Source: an uncultured Mycoplasmatota bacterium (GTDB lineage Bacteria; Bacillota_I; Bacilli_A; RF39; UBA660). Taken from it: a DNA stretch of 64,000 nt. Below are positions 27,180 through 35,555 of the stretch, one piece after another. The stretch spans positions 45,289 through 109,288 of the forward strand of contig URZL01000001.1 in the NCBI GenBank assembly GCA_900552335.1, in the 5' to 3' direction. Position 1 is the stretch's first letter; each line of letters starts with the position of its first letter. Both the position numbers and the translations under genes were made by a program. Below the pieces are notes generated by a model. That model did not search any database, was not told where the DNA came from, and saw nothing but the letters and a program-made list of their open reading frames with translations.

Positions 27180-29057
27180 ATGAGGTACATTGGTAATAAA
27201 GCAAAATTATTAGACAATTTAGATAACTTAATTAGGAGGAAAGGGCTAGATAAAAAAGGGCTTGTTTTTTGTGATATGTTTTCTGGAACTTGCGCTGTAG
27301 GAGACCATTTTAAAGATAGATATGAAATATTGGCAAATGATACTTTGTATTTTTCATATGTAATATCTAATGGCAAATTGAAATATAATAAAGAGTTTTT
27401 TAAAGAACTTGGCTTTAATCCGTTTGATTATTTTAATAGTGTTAATACGAATGATTATACTACAGGTTTTTGTTATAATAATTTTGCACCTACTATTTCT
27501 GGTAGACAGTACTTTTCTGATGAAAATGCAAAATTGATAGATTTTATTAGAAATACTATAGATATATGGTTTGATGAAAAAAAAATAAATGAATATGAAA
27601 AGTATTATTTAATAGGAAGTCTATTGGAAAGTGTTAGCAAAGTTTCAAATGTTGCAGGTGTTTATTCTGCTTATTTGAAAATATGGGATCCAAGAGCGGT
27701 AAAAAAAATGGAGTTTATTCCATTGGAATCCTTACCAAATGCAAAGTATCAAAATGAAGTATATATTGAGGATGTTAATGATTTAATAACTAAAATAAAT
27801 GGTGATATTTTATATTTAGATCCCCCTTACACACCAACTCAATATATTAGCCAATATCATGTACTTGAAACAATTGCAAAAAATGATAGTCCTGAAACTC
27901 ATGGTGTAGGTGCACATAGGGATAATGGAAATCAAATATCGAAATGGTGTAAAAAAGGTTATGTTCATGAAGAGTTTGAAAAATTGATAGCTAATGCCAA
28001 TTTCAAACATATTATTTTTAGCTATAGTGATGCAGGGATTATGTCTAAAGAATTTATTGAAAAGGTTTTGAAGAGATACGCAAAGGAAGGAACTTATGAA
28101 TTTAAAAAAATTAGTTTCGTAAAATATAAAAGTACAAGAGCAGTAAATAAAGAAATAAAAAATAATACGAAAAATAAAGAACATTATGAGTGGTTATTTT
28201 ATATAGAAAAAGATTTTAACACAAGTTACATTTCTCCGTTAAATTATATAGGTGGTAAATGGCAAATTATTCCCATGTTGAAAAATAATTTTCCTAAAAC
28301 AATTAATACTTTTTATGATTTGTTTGGCGGCGGTGGAACAGTATCAATAAATGCAAAGGCAGACAAAGTTGTTTATAATGATATTAATTGGGTTGTTAGG
28401 GATTTACTTGAAAAAATAACACATGATCAATTTTTTACAACCTATAATTATATCGAAAAAACTATAAAAAAATATAACTTGGAGAAAAAGAATAAAAATG
28501 CTTATAATTTATTTAGAGATAAGTATAACGCATTGGAAAAAGGTTCACGAAATCCTTTGGACTTATATTTATTAATTTGTTATGGTTTTGAACATCAAAT
28601 AAGATTTAATAATAGATTAGAATTTAATAATCCTTGTGGTAATTCTGGTTATAATCAAGAAATGTTGGAAAAACTAGTTTCATATTCTATAAAAACAAAA
28701 AGTATGAATATTGTTTTTAAATCGATGGATTATAGAAAATTTGAAAAAGATATAGGAAAAGGAGATTTTGTATATTGTGATCCACCTTATTTGAATTCGT
28801 GTGGAGCTTATAATGATGGCAAAAGAGGTTTTAATGGTTGGGATGAAATGCAAGAAAAAGAATTATTGGATTTTTTAACTCGACTTCATAAGAAAGGCAT
28901 TAAATTTATGCTTTCCAACATGATGACAAGAAATTCTATAGAAAATAAGTGTTTAAAAAAATGGATTAAAGAAAACGGATATAAAGTAATAAAAAATAAT
29001 AAAATGACATTGCGAAATAGACAGGACAGACAAGAAATAATAATAATAAATTATTAG
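27180..29057 (+). CDS. Two-domain N6-adenine DNA methyltransferase (M.FokI-like layout)
   Basis: 625 residues, a fusion of two D12-class adenine methyltransferases. Domain 1 (about 1-340): MRYIGNKAKLLDNL, SAM loop FCDMFSGTCAVGDHF, catalytic LYLDPPYTPTQYISQYH. Domain 2 (about 345-625): PLNYIGGKWQIIPMLKNNFP, SAM loop FYDLFGGGGTVSINA, catalytic FVYCDPPYLNS. Both DPPY motifs are intact, so each half should modify one strand, which in this family goes with an asymmetric recognition site. ATG 27180 has GGAGG 5 bases upstream. HNH nuclease follows after 12 bases. Confidence 0.9.
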   Translation: MRYIGNKAKLLDNLDNLIRRKGLDKKGLVFCDMFSGTCAVGDHFKDRYEILANDTLYFSYVISNGKLKYNKEFFKELGFNPFDYFNSVNTNDYTTGFCYNNFAPTISGRQYFSDENAKLIDFIRNTIDIWFDEKKINEYEKYYLIGSLLESVSKVSNVAGVYSAYLKIWDPRAVKKMEFIPLESLPNAKYQNEVYIEDVNDLITKINGDILYLDPPYTPTQYISQYHVLETIAKNDSPETHGVGAHRDNGNQISKWCKKGYVHEEFEKLIANANFKHIIFSYSDAGIMSKEFIEKVLKRYAKEGTYEFKKISFVKYKSTRAVNKEIKNNTKNKEHYEWLFYIEKDFNTSYISPLNYIGGKWQIIPMLKNNFPKTINTFYDLFGGGGTVSINAKADKVVYNDINWVVRDLLEKITHDQFFTTYNYIEKTIKKYNLEKKNKNAYNLFRDKYNALEKGSRNPLDLYLLICYGFEHQIRFNNRLEFNNPCGNSGYNQEMLEKLVSYSIKTKSMNIVFKSMDYRKFEKDIGKGDFVYCDPPYLNSCGAYNDGKRGFNGWDEMQEKELLDFLTRLHKKGIKFMLSNMMTRNSIENKCLKKWIKENGYKVIKNNKMTLRNRQDRQEIIIINY

Positions 29058-29069
29058 TTGGAGGTATTT

Positions 29070-30581
29070 ATGGAAATAGTTGCTAGAATATTTAATTGTA
29101 ATTATGAAACATATAAAAAATTTTACAAAGATGCTATAAAAAGAGCATATAAAAAAGACCATGTTGATATTGAACCTGATAAAATTAAAGTATTAATTGA
29201 AGAATTACCAGGTGAAACTATACAATCTCAAAGGTCTGTTGAAAAGCATAATAGATCTATATCTGTTTTTGAGAATAATAAACTAAAGTATATTATTGGT
29301 TTTTCGAATACAAATTTTGATGAAGATAAAAAGAAAGAAGTTGAAACCGTAGGTGGAAAGTATGTATATGGTAAAGATGGTTATCACTCTAATACATATT
29401 TATTTCAAGGGTTAAATAAAGTTTTTGAATACTATTATGATGCTAAAAATAGCGGTGAAGATGTTAAATTATATTTCTATTTATTAGATACAAATACAAC
29501 TTATGCTAATAATTTATCTAATCTTATGAATTATAGAAAATTAGCAACTATTGGATTTGATATATTAAATCTTGATGAAATATCATTTAAAGAATATGAA
29601 AAATTAGGCTTTAGTATGGAAGAAGCACATGACGATATAAAGTATATATCATTTAATAAATTTGCAAATGATATATTGTATTTATCAAAAAAGAATATTG
29701 GAAATGTTCCTTCATATTTAAAATGTATTGATGAAAATTATGATATTACAAAAGATGAAGTAAATGAAGATGGCGTACATATTATTTCCACTCAAAAGTA
29801 TATTTATACTTTTAAGACGTTATCTGCAGAAGGTTATGATAGCTTCTTTACAATGTGGACATTAATTATACTAGCAAAAAATGAAAATAAAGATTTGGAA
29901 TTTTTATTTGGAACGCAATTATATAATCTAAATGAGGGTGAGGAAAATTATAAACAATCAACGGGTTTTACAGGACCAGTATTAAAGCTAATAAAAAAAG
30001 CCAATTTAGATATACATTATGAGACATCAGAAGAAATATTACATCAATTTGAAAGGGAAAAAAATCAATACGAAAAAGCAAAAAGTAATAATATATTAAG
30101 AAATCAGGAATTATTTAAAAATAATATTAGACAAAAAGGTATTCAAACAAAATGTTATTTATGTGGTTGTGAAATTGAGCATATCCTTGAAGCTGCACAT
30201 TTATGGGGAGTGGGTAATATAAAGAATGCTACATCGGAGGAAATTAATACTATAATATCAAAACCTGAAATGAGAGGCTTAATTGGTAATAACAATGAAC
30301 ATCGTAATGAATTATTTTACAAAAAGTATGTTCTTGCAAATTCTGGTGATAACGGAGTATGGCTATGTAGTAATCATCATGGTTTATTTGATAGTAACTA
30401 TTATTGTTTTGATTCTGAAAGTGGGAAAATTCTTATAAAGTTAGATGCCTCAGAGGAAAGCAAAATATTTTTTGATTTAATAACATATAATGATAAATTA
30501 CCAGATGAAGTGTTAACTCCTAGAACTAGAACTTTTTTATCAAAGAGACAAGAAATATTTCAAGATAATAGTATATTATAA
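29070..30581 (+). CDS. HNH restriction endonuclease
   Basis: 503 residues. The C-terminal HNH domain reads CYLCGCEIEHILEAAHLWGV (about 364-383) and GVWLCSNHHGLFDSNYYCFD (about 430-449), giving two structural Cys, the first active-site His, Asn and final His. The N-terminal 330 residues are not recognised and probably bind DNA. Position directly behind the methyltransferase makes it the cognate nuclease. ATG 29070 is chosen because GGAGG ends 5 bases upstream of it. Confidence 0.82.
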   Translation: MEIVARIFNCNYETYKKFYKDAIKRAYKKDHVDIEPDKIKVLIEELPGETIQSQRSVEKHNRSISVFENNKLKYIIGFSNTNFDEDKKKEVETVGGKYVYGKDGYHSNTYLFQGLNKVFEYYYDAKNSGEDVKLYFYLLDTNTTYANNLSNLMNYRKLATIGFDILNLDEISFKEYEKLGFSMEEAHDDIKYISFNKFANDILYLSKKNIGNVPSYLKCIDENYDITKDEVNEDGVHIISTQKYIYTFKTLSAEGYDSFFTMWTLIILAKNENKDLEFLFGTQLYNLNEGEENYKQSTGFTGPVLKLIKKANLDIHYETSEEILHQFEREKNQYEKAKSNNILRNQELFKNNIRQKGIQTKCYLCGCEIEHILEAAHLWGVGNIKNATSEEINTIISKPEMRGLIGNNNEHRNELFYKKYVLANSGDNGVWLCSNHHGLFDSNYYCFDSESGKILIKLDASEESKIFFDLITYNDKLPDEVLTPRTRTFLSKRQEIFQDNSIL

Positions 30582-30608
30582 GATTTGAAATATACGAGGT
30601 GAAATTTT

Positions 30609-32030
30609 ATGAATAAGGATAGTTTATTAATAAAAATAAGTGATTATTATAATATTAAACCTGAAAAATTTGAGGAGTTAGGTATTCTGGATTCATTAGT
30701 ATATTTTGATACACCATTATTCCTAAATCCAAAGTTATTATCAGGATGTGAAATATCCGAATTTAAAGATTCTAAGCAAAAGATTATACAGCATTATCAA
30801 ACCACTATAAATCTTCTAAAAAAAACTAATTGTAACGATATATATTGGAGAGCTGTGAAAAAACATTTCAATTTTCCAGAACCAAGCGGAATTGGTCTTG
30901 GAACAAGTATGAAATCAACTGATGGTAATGGATTAACAGGAAAAACAGCAGAAAATTGTTTGCTAACTTTGAAAGAAATAGTTAATCAAGACATTGATGA
31001 TCCAACCATGTATAGATTATTATTTTTAGTTCAAGAAAATATTGGGGTTGATAGAATAAGTGATATGATATGTAGAATAATATATGAAGATTTATGTCAA
31101 TTTTCAAACAATATGATAGAGAAATTAGATATAAAAGATTATTATATAAATCCTGAAAATGGTTTAAAGTTTTTAAAAAGACCAAATGACAAAGTATTGT
31201 TTTTGTTGCCAGCAGATTTATTGAGTGAAATACCGGATGTTTTAAATGGCTATGATATACAATCAATATCTGAATACAATCAAAAGATCAAAGAGTATTT
31301 ATGTGATTTTTTTAATACAGCATATATCAATATTACGACTATAAATGAAACTAAAAAGGAAAAAATGCGTGAATGTTTATTAGGAAATAAAGAATTGTTG
31401 AATCAACTGCTTTATGATGGTAATATGAAAAAAGCGGAAATATATGATTATTCTCATGACCCATTAGGACTTGTAAACAACCTAGATGTGATAAGGGAAA
31501 AGGTATTTGAACAAAAAAAAGTTTTTATAGAATTAACGAAATCATCTAATTCATTACATGAATTCATAAATAAACTATTATTGGTTTATAAGAAATGCAT
31601 AGAAGATTTAGGTTTAAATGAGGAGCTTTATTATATTGATTCAAAGACAAAGAGGCGTAATGTTAGAAAAGAAGTTACAAGTCATAGATTATTTATTATA
31701 GTGTTAGAGGTAGCAAAGCAACTAAAACTATATGATTATTCGTTTGAACCAAAGGTTGGTAATGGACAAATAGAATTTGTGATATACAATATGAAGGAAA
31801 AGATTTTAGTTGAATTTAAATTGAGTAAAAACAATTTAATCCATGGCTATGATAAACAACTTCCAATATATGTTAAAAGATATGAATCAACATACTCATT
31901 TTATGTAATAATTAAAATTGATAATGGAAATTCAATTGAAAGATTTTATAAAGAAAGGAAAACTAATATTTCTAATTGTTCGATCATAGAAATTGATGGA
32001 ACAATAAAAAAATCACCATCTTCAATTTAG
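30609..32030 (+). CDS. PD-(D/E)XK-like nuclease-fold protein in the restriction operon
   Basis: 473 residues. N-terminal 300 residues are not recognised (DSLVYFDTPLFLNPKLL near the start). Residues about 385-455 look like a PD-(D/E)XK core: NGQIEFVIYNMKEKILVEFK then LSKNNLIHGYDKQLPIYVKR, with acidic residue, E-x-K and a following Gln. It could be a second nuclease subunit or an accessory specificity factor. 27 bases after the HNH gene with a GAGGTG site; the operon terminator overlaps its end. Confidence 0.6.
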   Translation: MNKDSLLIKISDYYNIKPEKFEELGILDSLVYFDTPLFLNPKLLSGCEISEFKDSKQKIIQHYQTTINLLKKTNCNDIYWRAVKKHFNFPEPSGIGLGTSMKSTDGNGLTGKTAENCLLTLKEIVNQDIDDPTMYRLLFLVQENIGVDRISDMICRIIYEDLCQFSNNMIEKLDIKDYYINPENGLKFLKRPNDKVLFLLPADLLSEIPDVLNGYDIQSISEYNQKIKEYLCDFFNTAYINITTINETKKEKMRECLLGNKELLNQLLYDGNMKKAEIYDYSHDPLGLVNNLDVIREKVFEQKKVFIELTKSSNSLHEFINKLLLVYKKCIEDLGLNEELYYIDSKTKRRNVRKEVTSHRLFIIVLEVAKQLKLYDYSFEPKVGNGQIEFVIYNMKEKILVEFKLSKNNLIHGYDKQLPIYVKRYESTYSFYVIIKIDNGNSIERFYKERKTNISNCSIIEIDGTIKKSPSSI

Positions 32031-32048
32031 CCGAAGATTGAATTTTTT
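32018..32048 (+). terminator. Terminator of the AbiEi-Fic-RM operon
   Basis: TTCAAT/ATTGAA (or the competing ATCTTC/GAAGAT) followed by T6. It overlaps the -35 of the next promoter. Confidence 0.55.
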
Positions 32049-32066
32049 GCAAAAATTTGTTATAAT
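32038..32066 (+). promoter_or_regulatory. Promoter of candidate regulatory RNA
   Basis: TTGAAT (32038-32043) and perfect TATAAT (32061-32066), 17 bases apart, nested in the terminator above. Confidence 0.65.
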
Positions 32067-32071
32067 TAAAT

Positions 32072-32232
32072 TAGGGTACGATGAGTGTACTCGGGGAAAG
32101 TCGACTTTTACTTAAGGAAGTTTATGCAATGTTCTTATAAAGAACTTAACAAGAATGAAGTGCCAAAATTAAAGGGAAGTACTAGAGTATTTCTAGAATT
32201 GCTGTGCTATTCTTTGTTCAGTTCTTTTTCTT
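32072..32232 (+). ncRNA. Structured RNA with competing hairpin and long terminator, upstream of HTH gene
   Basis: About 160 nt from the promoter to a T-rich end. The 3' half folds into a long hairpin: GAACTTAACAAGAAT ... AGTGC (32142 on) pairs with GTGCTATTCTTTGTTCAGTTC (to 32224), followed by TTTTTC. A second hairpin GTTCTT-ATA-AAGAAC (32131-32145) uses the same GAAC, so forming it would open the terminator base. This is either a free small RNA or an attenuator for the HTH gene at 32288. No known family recognised. Confidence 0.5.
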
Positions 32233-32287
32233 ATGCTCTAAAAGACTGATAAGAATAAATTATTAAGGTAATCTTATATCAATAAAT

Positions 32288-32812
32288 ATGGAAAGAGATA
32301 TTGAGCCTTTTATTAAATTAGTTTTTCCAACAAGTATATTAGGAGATTATAATTTAACACCACTTGAAAGATTACTATTAATTTACATTTTGTCACTTTG
32401 CAAAAAATATGGATATTGTTGGGCTACTAATGAATTTTTTAGTAATAGTTTTAATGTTAGTAAGCAAACAATATCAAAGAGTATAAGTAGTTTATCTAAT
32501 TATGGTTATATTGTTTTACAGTATGATAAGAAAGAAAAAAATAATTCCAAAAGAAAAATTATAGTATCAGAAGTATTCAAAAAAAGAATATCAGATATTC
32601 AAGAAAATCTTAATACTAGTAATCAAGAAAACTTTAAGCAATATAAAAAAAATAATAATATAAGAAAAAATATAGGTCCTGTTATAGAATATGATAATGA
32701 ATGTAATATCATATCTTGGAATGGTAAACCTACTGTATCAGAACCTATGAGTGAAGAAGAAATTAAAGAATTAGAAGAATTAATAAATGAAATAACAAAA
32801 GGAGATGAATAA
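32288..32812 (+). CDS. Winged helix-turn-helix protein of the element
   Basis: 174 residues. Residues about 22-90 (LTPLERLLLIYILSLCKKYG, then WATNEFFSNSFNVSKQTISK and SISSLSNYGYIVLQYDKK) form a classical wHTH of the type found in plasmid replication initiators and element regulators. The C-terminal half is charged and ends in an acidic helix. It probably regulates or assists the element. No strong ribosome site is visible, which may fit control by the structured RNA upstream. Confidence 0.65.
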   Translation: MERDIEPFIKLVFPTSILGDYNLTPLERLLLIYILSLCKKYGYCWATNEFFSNSFNVSKQTISKSISSLSNYGYIVLQYDKKEKNNSKRKIIVSEVFKKRISDIQENLNTSNQENFKQYKKNNNIRKNIGPVIEYDNECNIISWNGKPTVSEPMSEEEIKELEELINEITKGDE

Positions 32813-32853
32813 TTTATTGTTTAACAAAGTCATACACTATAAAGAGGTGACTT

Positions 32854-32946
32854 ATGTTTAATATAAAAGAAACATTTAAAAAAGATTCTCCTGATTTAAT
32901 CTTGCTGATAATTAATTATATAAAAAGTGTGATGAATAATGTGTAG
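32854..32946 (+). CDS. Small 30-residue peptide before the recombinase
   Basis: MFNIKETFKKDSPDL then an LILLIINYIKSVM helix; excellent AAAGAGGTGA site before the ATG. Short amphipathic or membrane-seeking peptide. Position next to the integrase makes an excision helper conceivable, but nothing in the sequence proves it. Confidence 0.5.
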   Translation: MFNIKETFKKDSPDLILLIINYIKSVMNNV

Positions 32947-33022
32947 GACGATGGCGATATATTGTATTTTTATGGTACAATATATTTGGCTTTAATATGT
33001 TATACATAAGAAAGGAGTATAA

Positions 33023-34612
33023 ATGTATAACACTTTAATACAGATGCCAGAGTTTTACAAAGCAGGAATATATATAAGATTATCTGAAGCTGATGAAGGA
33101 AAAGCTTACGAATCTGATAGTGAGAGTGTCCTTAATCAAAGAAATATGCTAATGAATTTTGTAAAAGAAAAAGGTTTTATCTTTGTAGGAGAATATGTTG
33201 ATGATGGTTTTTCTGGTACTGATTTTGATAGACCAGGATTTAACAAGATGATGGAAGATATCAAAAATAAAGTTATCAATCTTGTAATAGTAAAAGACTT
33301 ATCAAGACTTGGAAGAGATCATGTTATGACTGGATATTATGTGGAAACTTTCTTCCCTGAAAATGGAATAAGATTCATTTCTATGCAAGAAGGTTATGAT
33401 AATGCTTTAAATCAAGCAAGTAATGATTCTTCAACATTTATAATAGCTTGTAATGATTATTATAGTAAACAAAACTCAGTCAAAATTAGAAATGTTTTAA
33501 ATGATAAAAGAAGAAACGGTAAGTTTATTGGTAGTGCTCCAAGTTATGGCCTTTTAAGAGATCCGGAAGATAAAGGGCACTTAATACCAGATCCTGAATA
33601 TGCACCAGTAGTTAAGAAAATATTTGATATGGCATATGAAGGAGTTGGATTATCGGAAATAACAACTTATTTAAATGATAATAAGATTAAAACACCAAGT
33701 AGTCTTAAAAGAAAAAATGCTCATGCTAATAATAAATATAATCCAATGTGGACTATATCTTCTGTAAAAAAAATTCTTAAAAATCAAATGTATGTTGGTG
33801 ATATGGTTCAAAGTGTTCAAACTAAAGTGTCTTATAAATCAAAAAAGAAAAAGGCATTACCTAGAGCAAATTGGAGTATTGTTAAAAATACTCATGAACC
33901 TCTTGTTGATAGAGTTATATTTGAAAAGGTTCAAAATAATGTTAAAAGGACTAATGTTACTAATAATACAAAAAGAGAAAAAAGACTATTTGAAAATTTG
34001 TTATATTGTAAGGAATGTGGTAATACATTAACTATTATTTATAGGAAAAATCAAGACTATTGGACTATTAATTGTAATAGATATTCGAGAGATCCAAAAA
34101 GAAAAATGTGTTATCCACATTTTATGCCTTATGATAAGCTAGAACAAGCATTATTAGATGTTATTAAAGGTACTTGTAAAAAATATATAGCCGCTATTAA
34201 TGTATCCGATATAGCAAGTGAGATTAATAATAAGAAAAGAAATGATTCTAAGCTAAAGGAAAAAATAAACGAGTTACAGAATAAAGAAAAAGAATATCTA
34301 AGTAAATTGGATATGCTTTATGAAGATAAGTTTAAAGGCATAGTATCAGATGAAATGTATAAAAGAATAGCAAATGATACAGAAGTTTTACTAACTAAAT
34401 TACGTAGTGAAATAAATAAATTAAGAGCAGATACAAAGGTAATTAAAAATAAGACTGATGATTTAAAATGCTATGAAGATAAAATAAAATCTTTAATTGA
34501 TATTGAAAATCCTACAAGAGAATTAATGCAAACTATTATTGATAAAATAGTTATAGATAAAGATAAAAATATTGAAATAATTTACAAATTTAGTATATTA
34601 AATAATATTTAA
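33023..34612 (+). CDS. Large serine recombinase (integrase)
   Basis: 529 residues. The N-terminal resolvase domain has GIYIRLSEAD with the nucleophile Ser about residue 22, GFSGTDFDRPGFNKMM, and DLSRLGRDHV with the catalytic Arg pair. A recombinase domain (about 170-290) is followed by a zinc ribbon (LLYCKECGNTL ... INCNR ... KMCY) and a coiled coil (about 400-490) used for synapsis. It catalyses the element's integration at the AGGTG core. AAAGGAG precedes the ATG. Length is normal for the family, so probably functional. Confidence 0.93.
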   Translation: MYNTLIQMPEFYKAGIYIRLSEADEGKAYESDSESVLNQRNMLMNFVKEKGFIFVGEYVDDGFSGTDFDRPGFNKMMEDIKNKVINLVIVKDLSRLGRDHVMTGYYVETFFPENGIRFISMQEGYDNALNQASNDSSTFIIACNDYYSKQNSVKIRNVLNDKRRNGKFIGSAPSYGLLRDPEDKGHLIPDPEYAPVVKKIFDMAYEGVGLSEITTYLNDNKIKTPSSLKRKNAHANNKYNPMWTISSVKKILKNQMYVGDMVQSVQTKVSYKSKKKKALPRANWSIVKNTHEPLVDRVIFEKVQNNVKRTNVTNNTKREKRLFENLLYCKECGNTLTIIYRKNQDYWTINCNRYSRDPKRKMCYPHFMPYDKLEQALLDVIKGTCKKYIAAINVSDIASEINNKKRNDSKLKEKINELQNKEKEYLSKLDMLYEDKFKGIVSDEMYKRIANDTEVLLTKLRSEINKLRADTKVIKNKTDDLKCYEDKIKSLIDIENPTRELMQTIIDKIVIDKDKNIEIIYKFSILNNI

Positions 34613-34674
34613 ACTTTGCTCCTTTTGGAACAAAGTAAACATAGAATAGATGAACTACTTATAGGGGGGACAAA

Positions 34675-35526
34675 ATGGAAGAAAAAGATATGATATTTAT
34701 TGAACAATTAGTAAAGACAAATTTTGTAAAACCAATGAGAAGATATATAAAGAAATATTTAAAGAATTTATCTGTTACAGAAAATATTAGCATTGAAACA
34801 ATCAATTTATTGCAACAGGCTAATAATACAATTAGTAATGTTTATAAACTTTTAAGAAAAAAAGACTTAGTTGATTCTGCAACGTTGATGCGTTCTTGCA
34901 TGGAAAAAATAATGATGTCAATGATGATATATTTTGATCCAAAGAATACATTTGAAGAATTTAAGAATTTAGAAAAATGTGGCAAAACAGATAATACACG
35001 CCCTACTGCAATACTAAAGAATTTTAAATTTAAATTAAAAGAGATTAACTCTATTTTATTTGAAGAATTTGAAGATGATGAATTACAATTACTGTTGGAA
35101 GAGACTTATGAAAAATTATGTTTATATACACATAGCTCAATTGTAGTTAGTATGATGATAGAAGTAAATAGAAACAAAGATGAGGATTTATTTGCTTTAT
35201 ATTTTTATCTGATTGCTTATTTTTTAGAATTATTAATATATTCATCTTTAAAATATTTAATTGCTGACAAAAAAGATCATATAGATGCTTTTTGTATATT
35301 TATGGGATTTGTATTATTGTGTTCAAAAGTAGACAAAAATAAATTAACTGAAGATTATACTAATAAATATAAAAAATATCTTCATTGGGAGATTAATGAA
35401 CATTTTTCAGATAAATATAAAGGTATATTAGAAAAAATGAAAATTGATTGTTCAAATTTGCAACAAGAGATAAATGAAAATAAAAAAGTAATTGAAAATT
35501 ATATAATGGATTTAGCAAAAAAATAA
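34675..35526 (+). CDS. Hypothetical helical protein at element right end
   Basis: 283 residues, nearly all helical. LVDSATLMRSCMEKIMMSMMIYF followed later by YEKLCLYTHSSIVVSMM is reminiscent of DUF5677/HEPN-like proteins (R-S-x-x-E helix and a T-H-S loop), but I assign this weakly. Two hydrophobic helices (about 180-215) may touch the membrane. The stop lies 4 bases before the attR arm. Edge position suggests cargo such as a defence or exclusion gene. Confidence 0.5.
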   Translation: MEEKDMIFIEQLVKTNFVKPMRRYIKKYLKNLSVTENISIETINLLQQANNTISNVYKLLRKKDLVDSATLMRSCMEKIMMSMMIYFDPKNTFEEFKNLEKCGKTDNTRPTAILKNFKFKLKEINSILFEEFEDDELQLLLEETYEKLCLYTHSSIVVSMMIEVNRNKDEDLFALYFYLIAYFLELLIYSSLKYLIADKKDHIDAFCIFMGFVLLCSKVDKNKLTEDYTNKYKKYLHWEINEHFSDKYKGILEKMKIDCSNLQQEINENKKVIENYIMDLAKK

Positions 35527-35529
35527 AAA

Positions 35530-35555
35530 CGTTACACAATGACCATCACCAGGTG
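35530..35555. repeat. attR: element right arm plus AGGTG core
   Basis: Arm at 35530-35549 starts CGTTACACAATGAC; the core is at 35551-35555, then host sequence CAGATGGTGCTGAAG continues the amidase frame. Confidence 0.85.

Larger units (their letters stand above)
23066..35555 (+). mobile_element. Integrative element with large serine recombinase and defence cargo (12,485 bp)
   Basis: Flanked by the direct repeat AGGTG (23066-23070 and 35551-35555), the putative crossover core. Removing one copy plus the interior restores an intact amidase frame. The ends carry inverted arms: 35530-35549 and the reverse complement of 23071-23090 match at 18 of 20 positions, so the circular form would contain a near-palindromic attP of about 46 bp, as expected for a serine integrase. 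Contents: 110-residue unknown, AAA ATPase (reverse), DUF3892 gene, AbiEi-like, Fic, methyltransferase, HNH nuclease, PD-(D/E)XK-like, HTH, 30-residue peptide, recombinase, 283-residue unknown. No relaxase, coupling protein or secretion genes, so not self-conjugative. Confidence 0.9.

Noticed and set aside
32070-32110. Hammerhead ribozyme
   Set aside because: GATGAG ... CTC ... GAAA ... GTC looks suggestive, but the required CTGATGA core is altered and the GAAA is displaced.
23066-35555. Integrative and conjugative element
   Set aside because: No relaxase, coupling ATPase or type IV secretion genes in the 12.5 kb; only an integrase, regulators and cargo.
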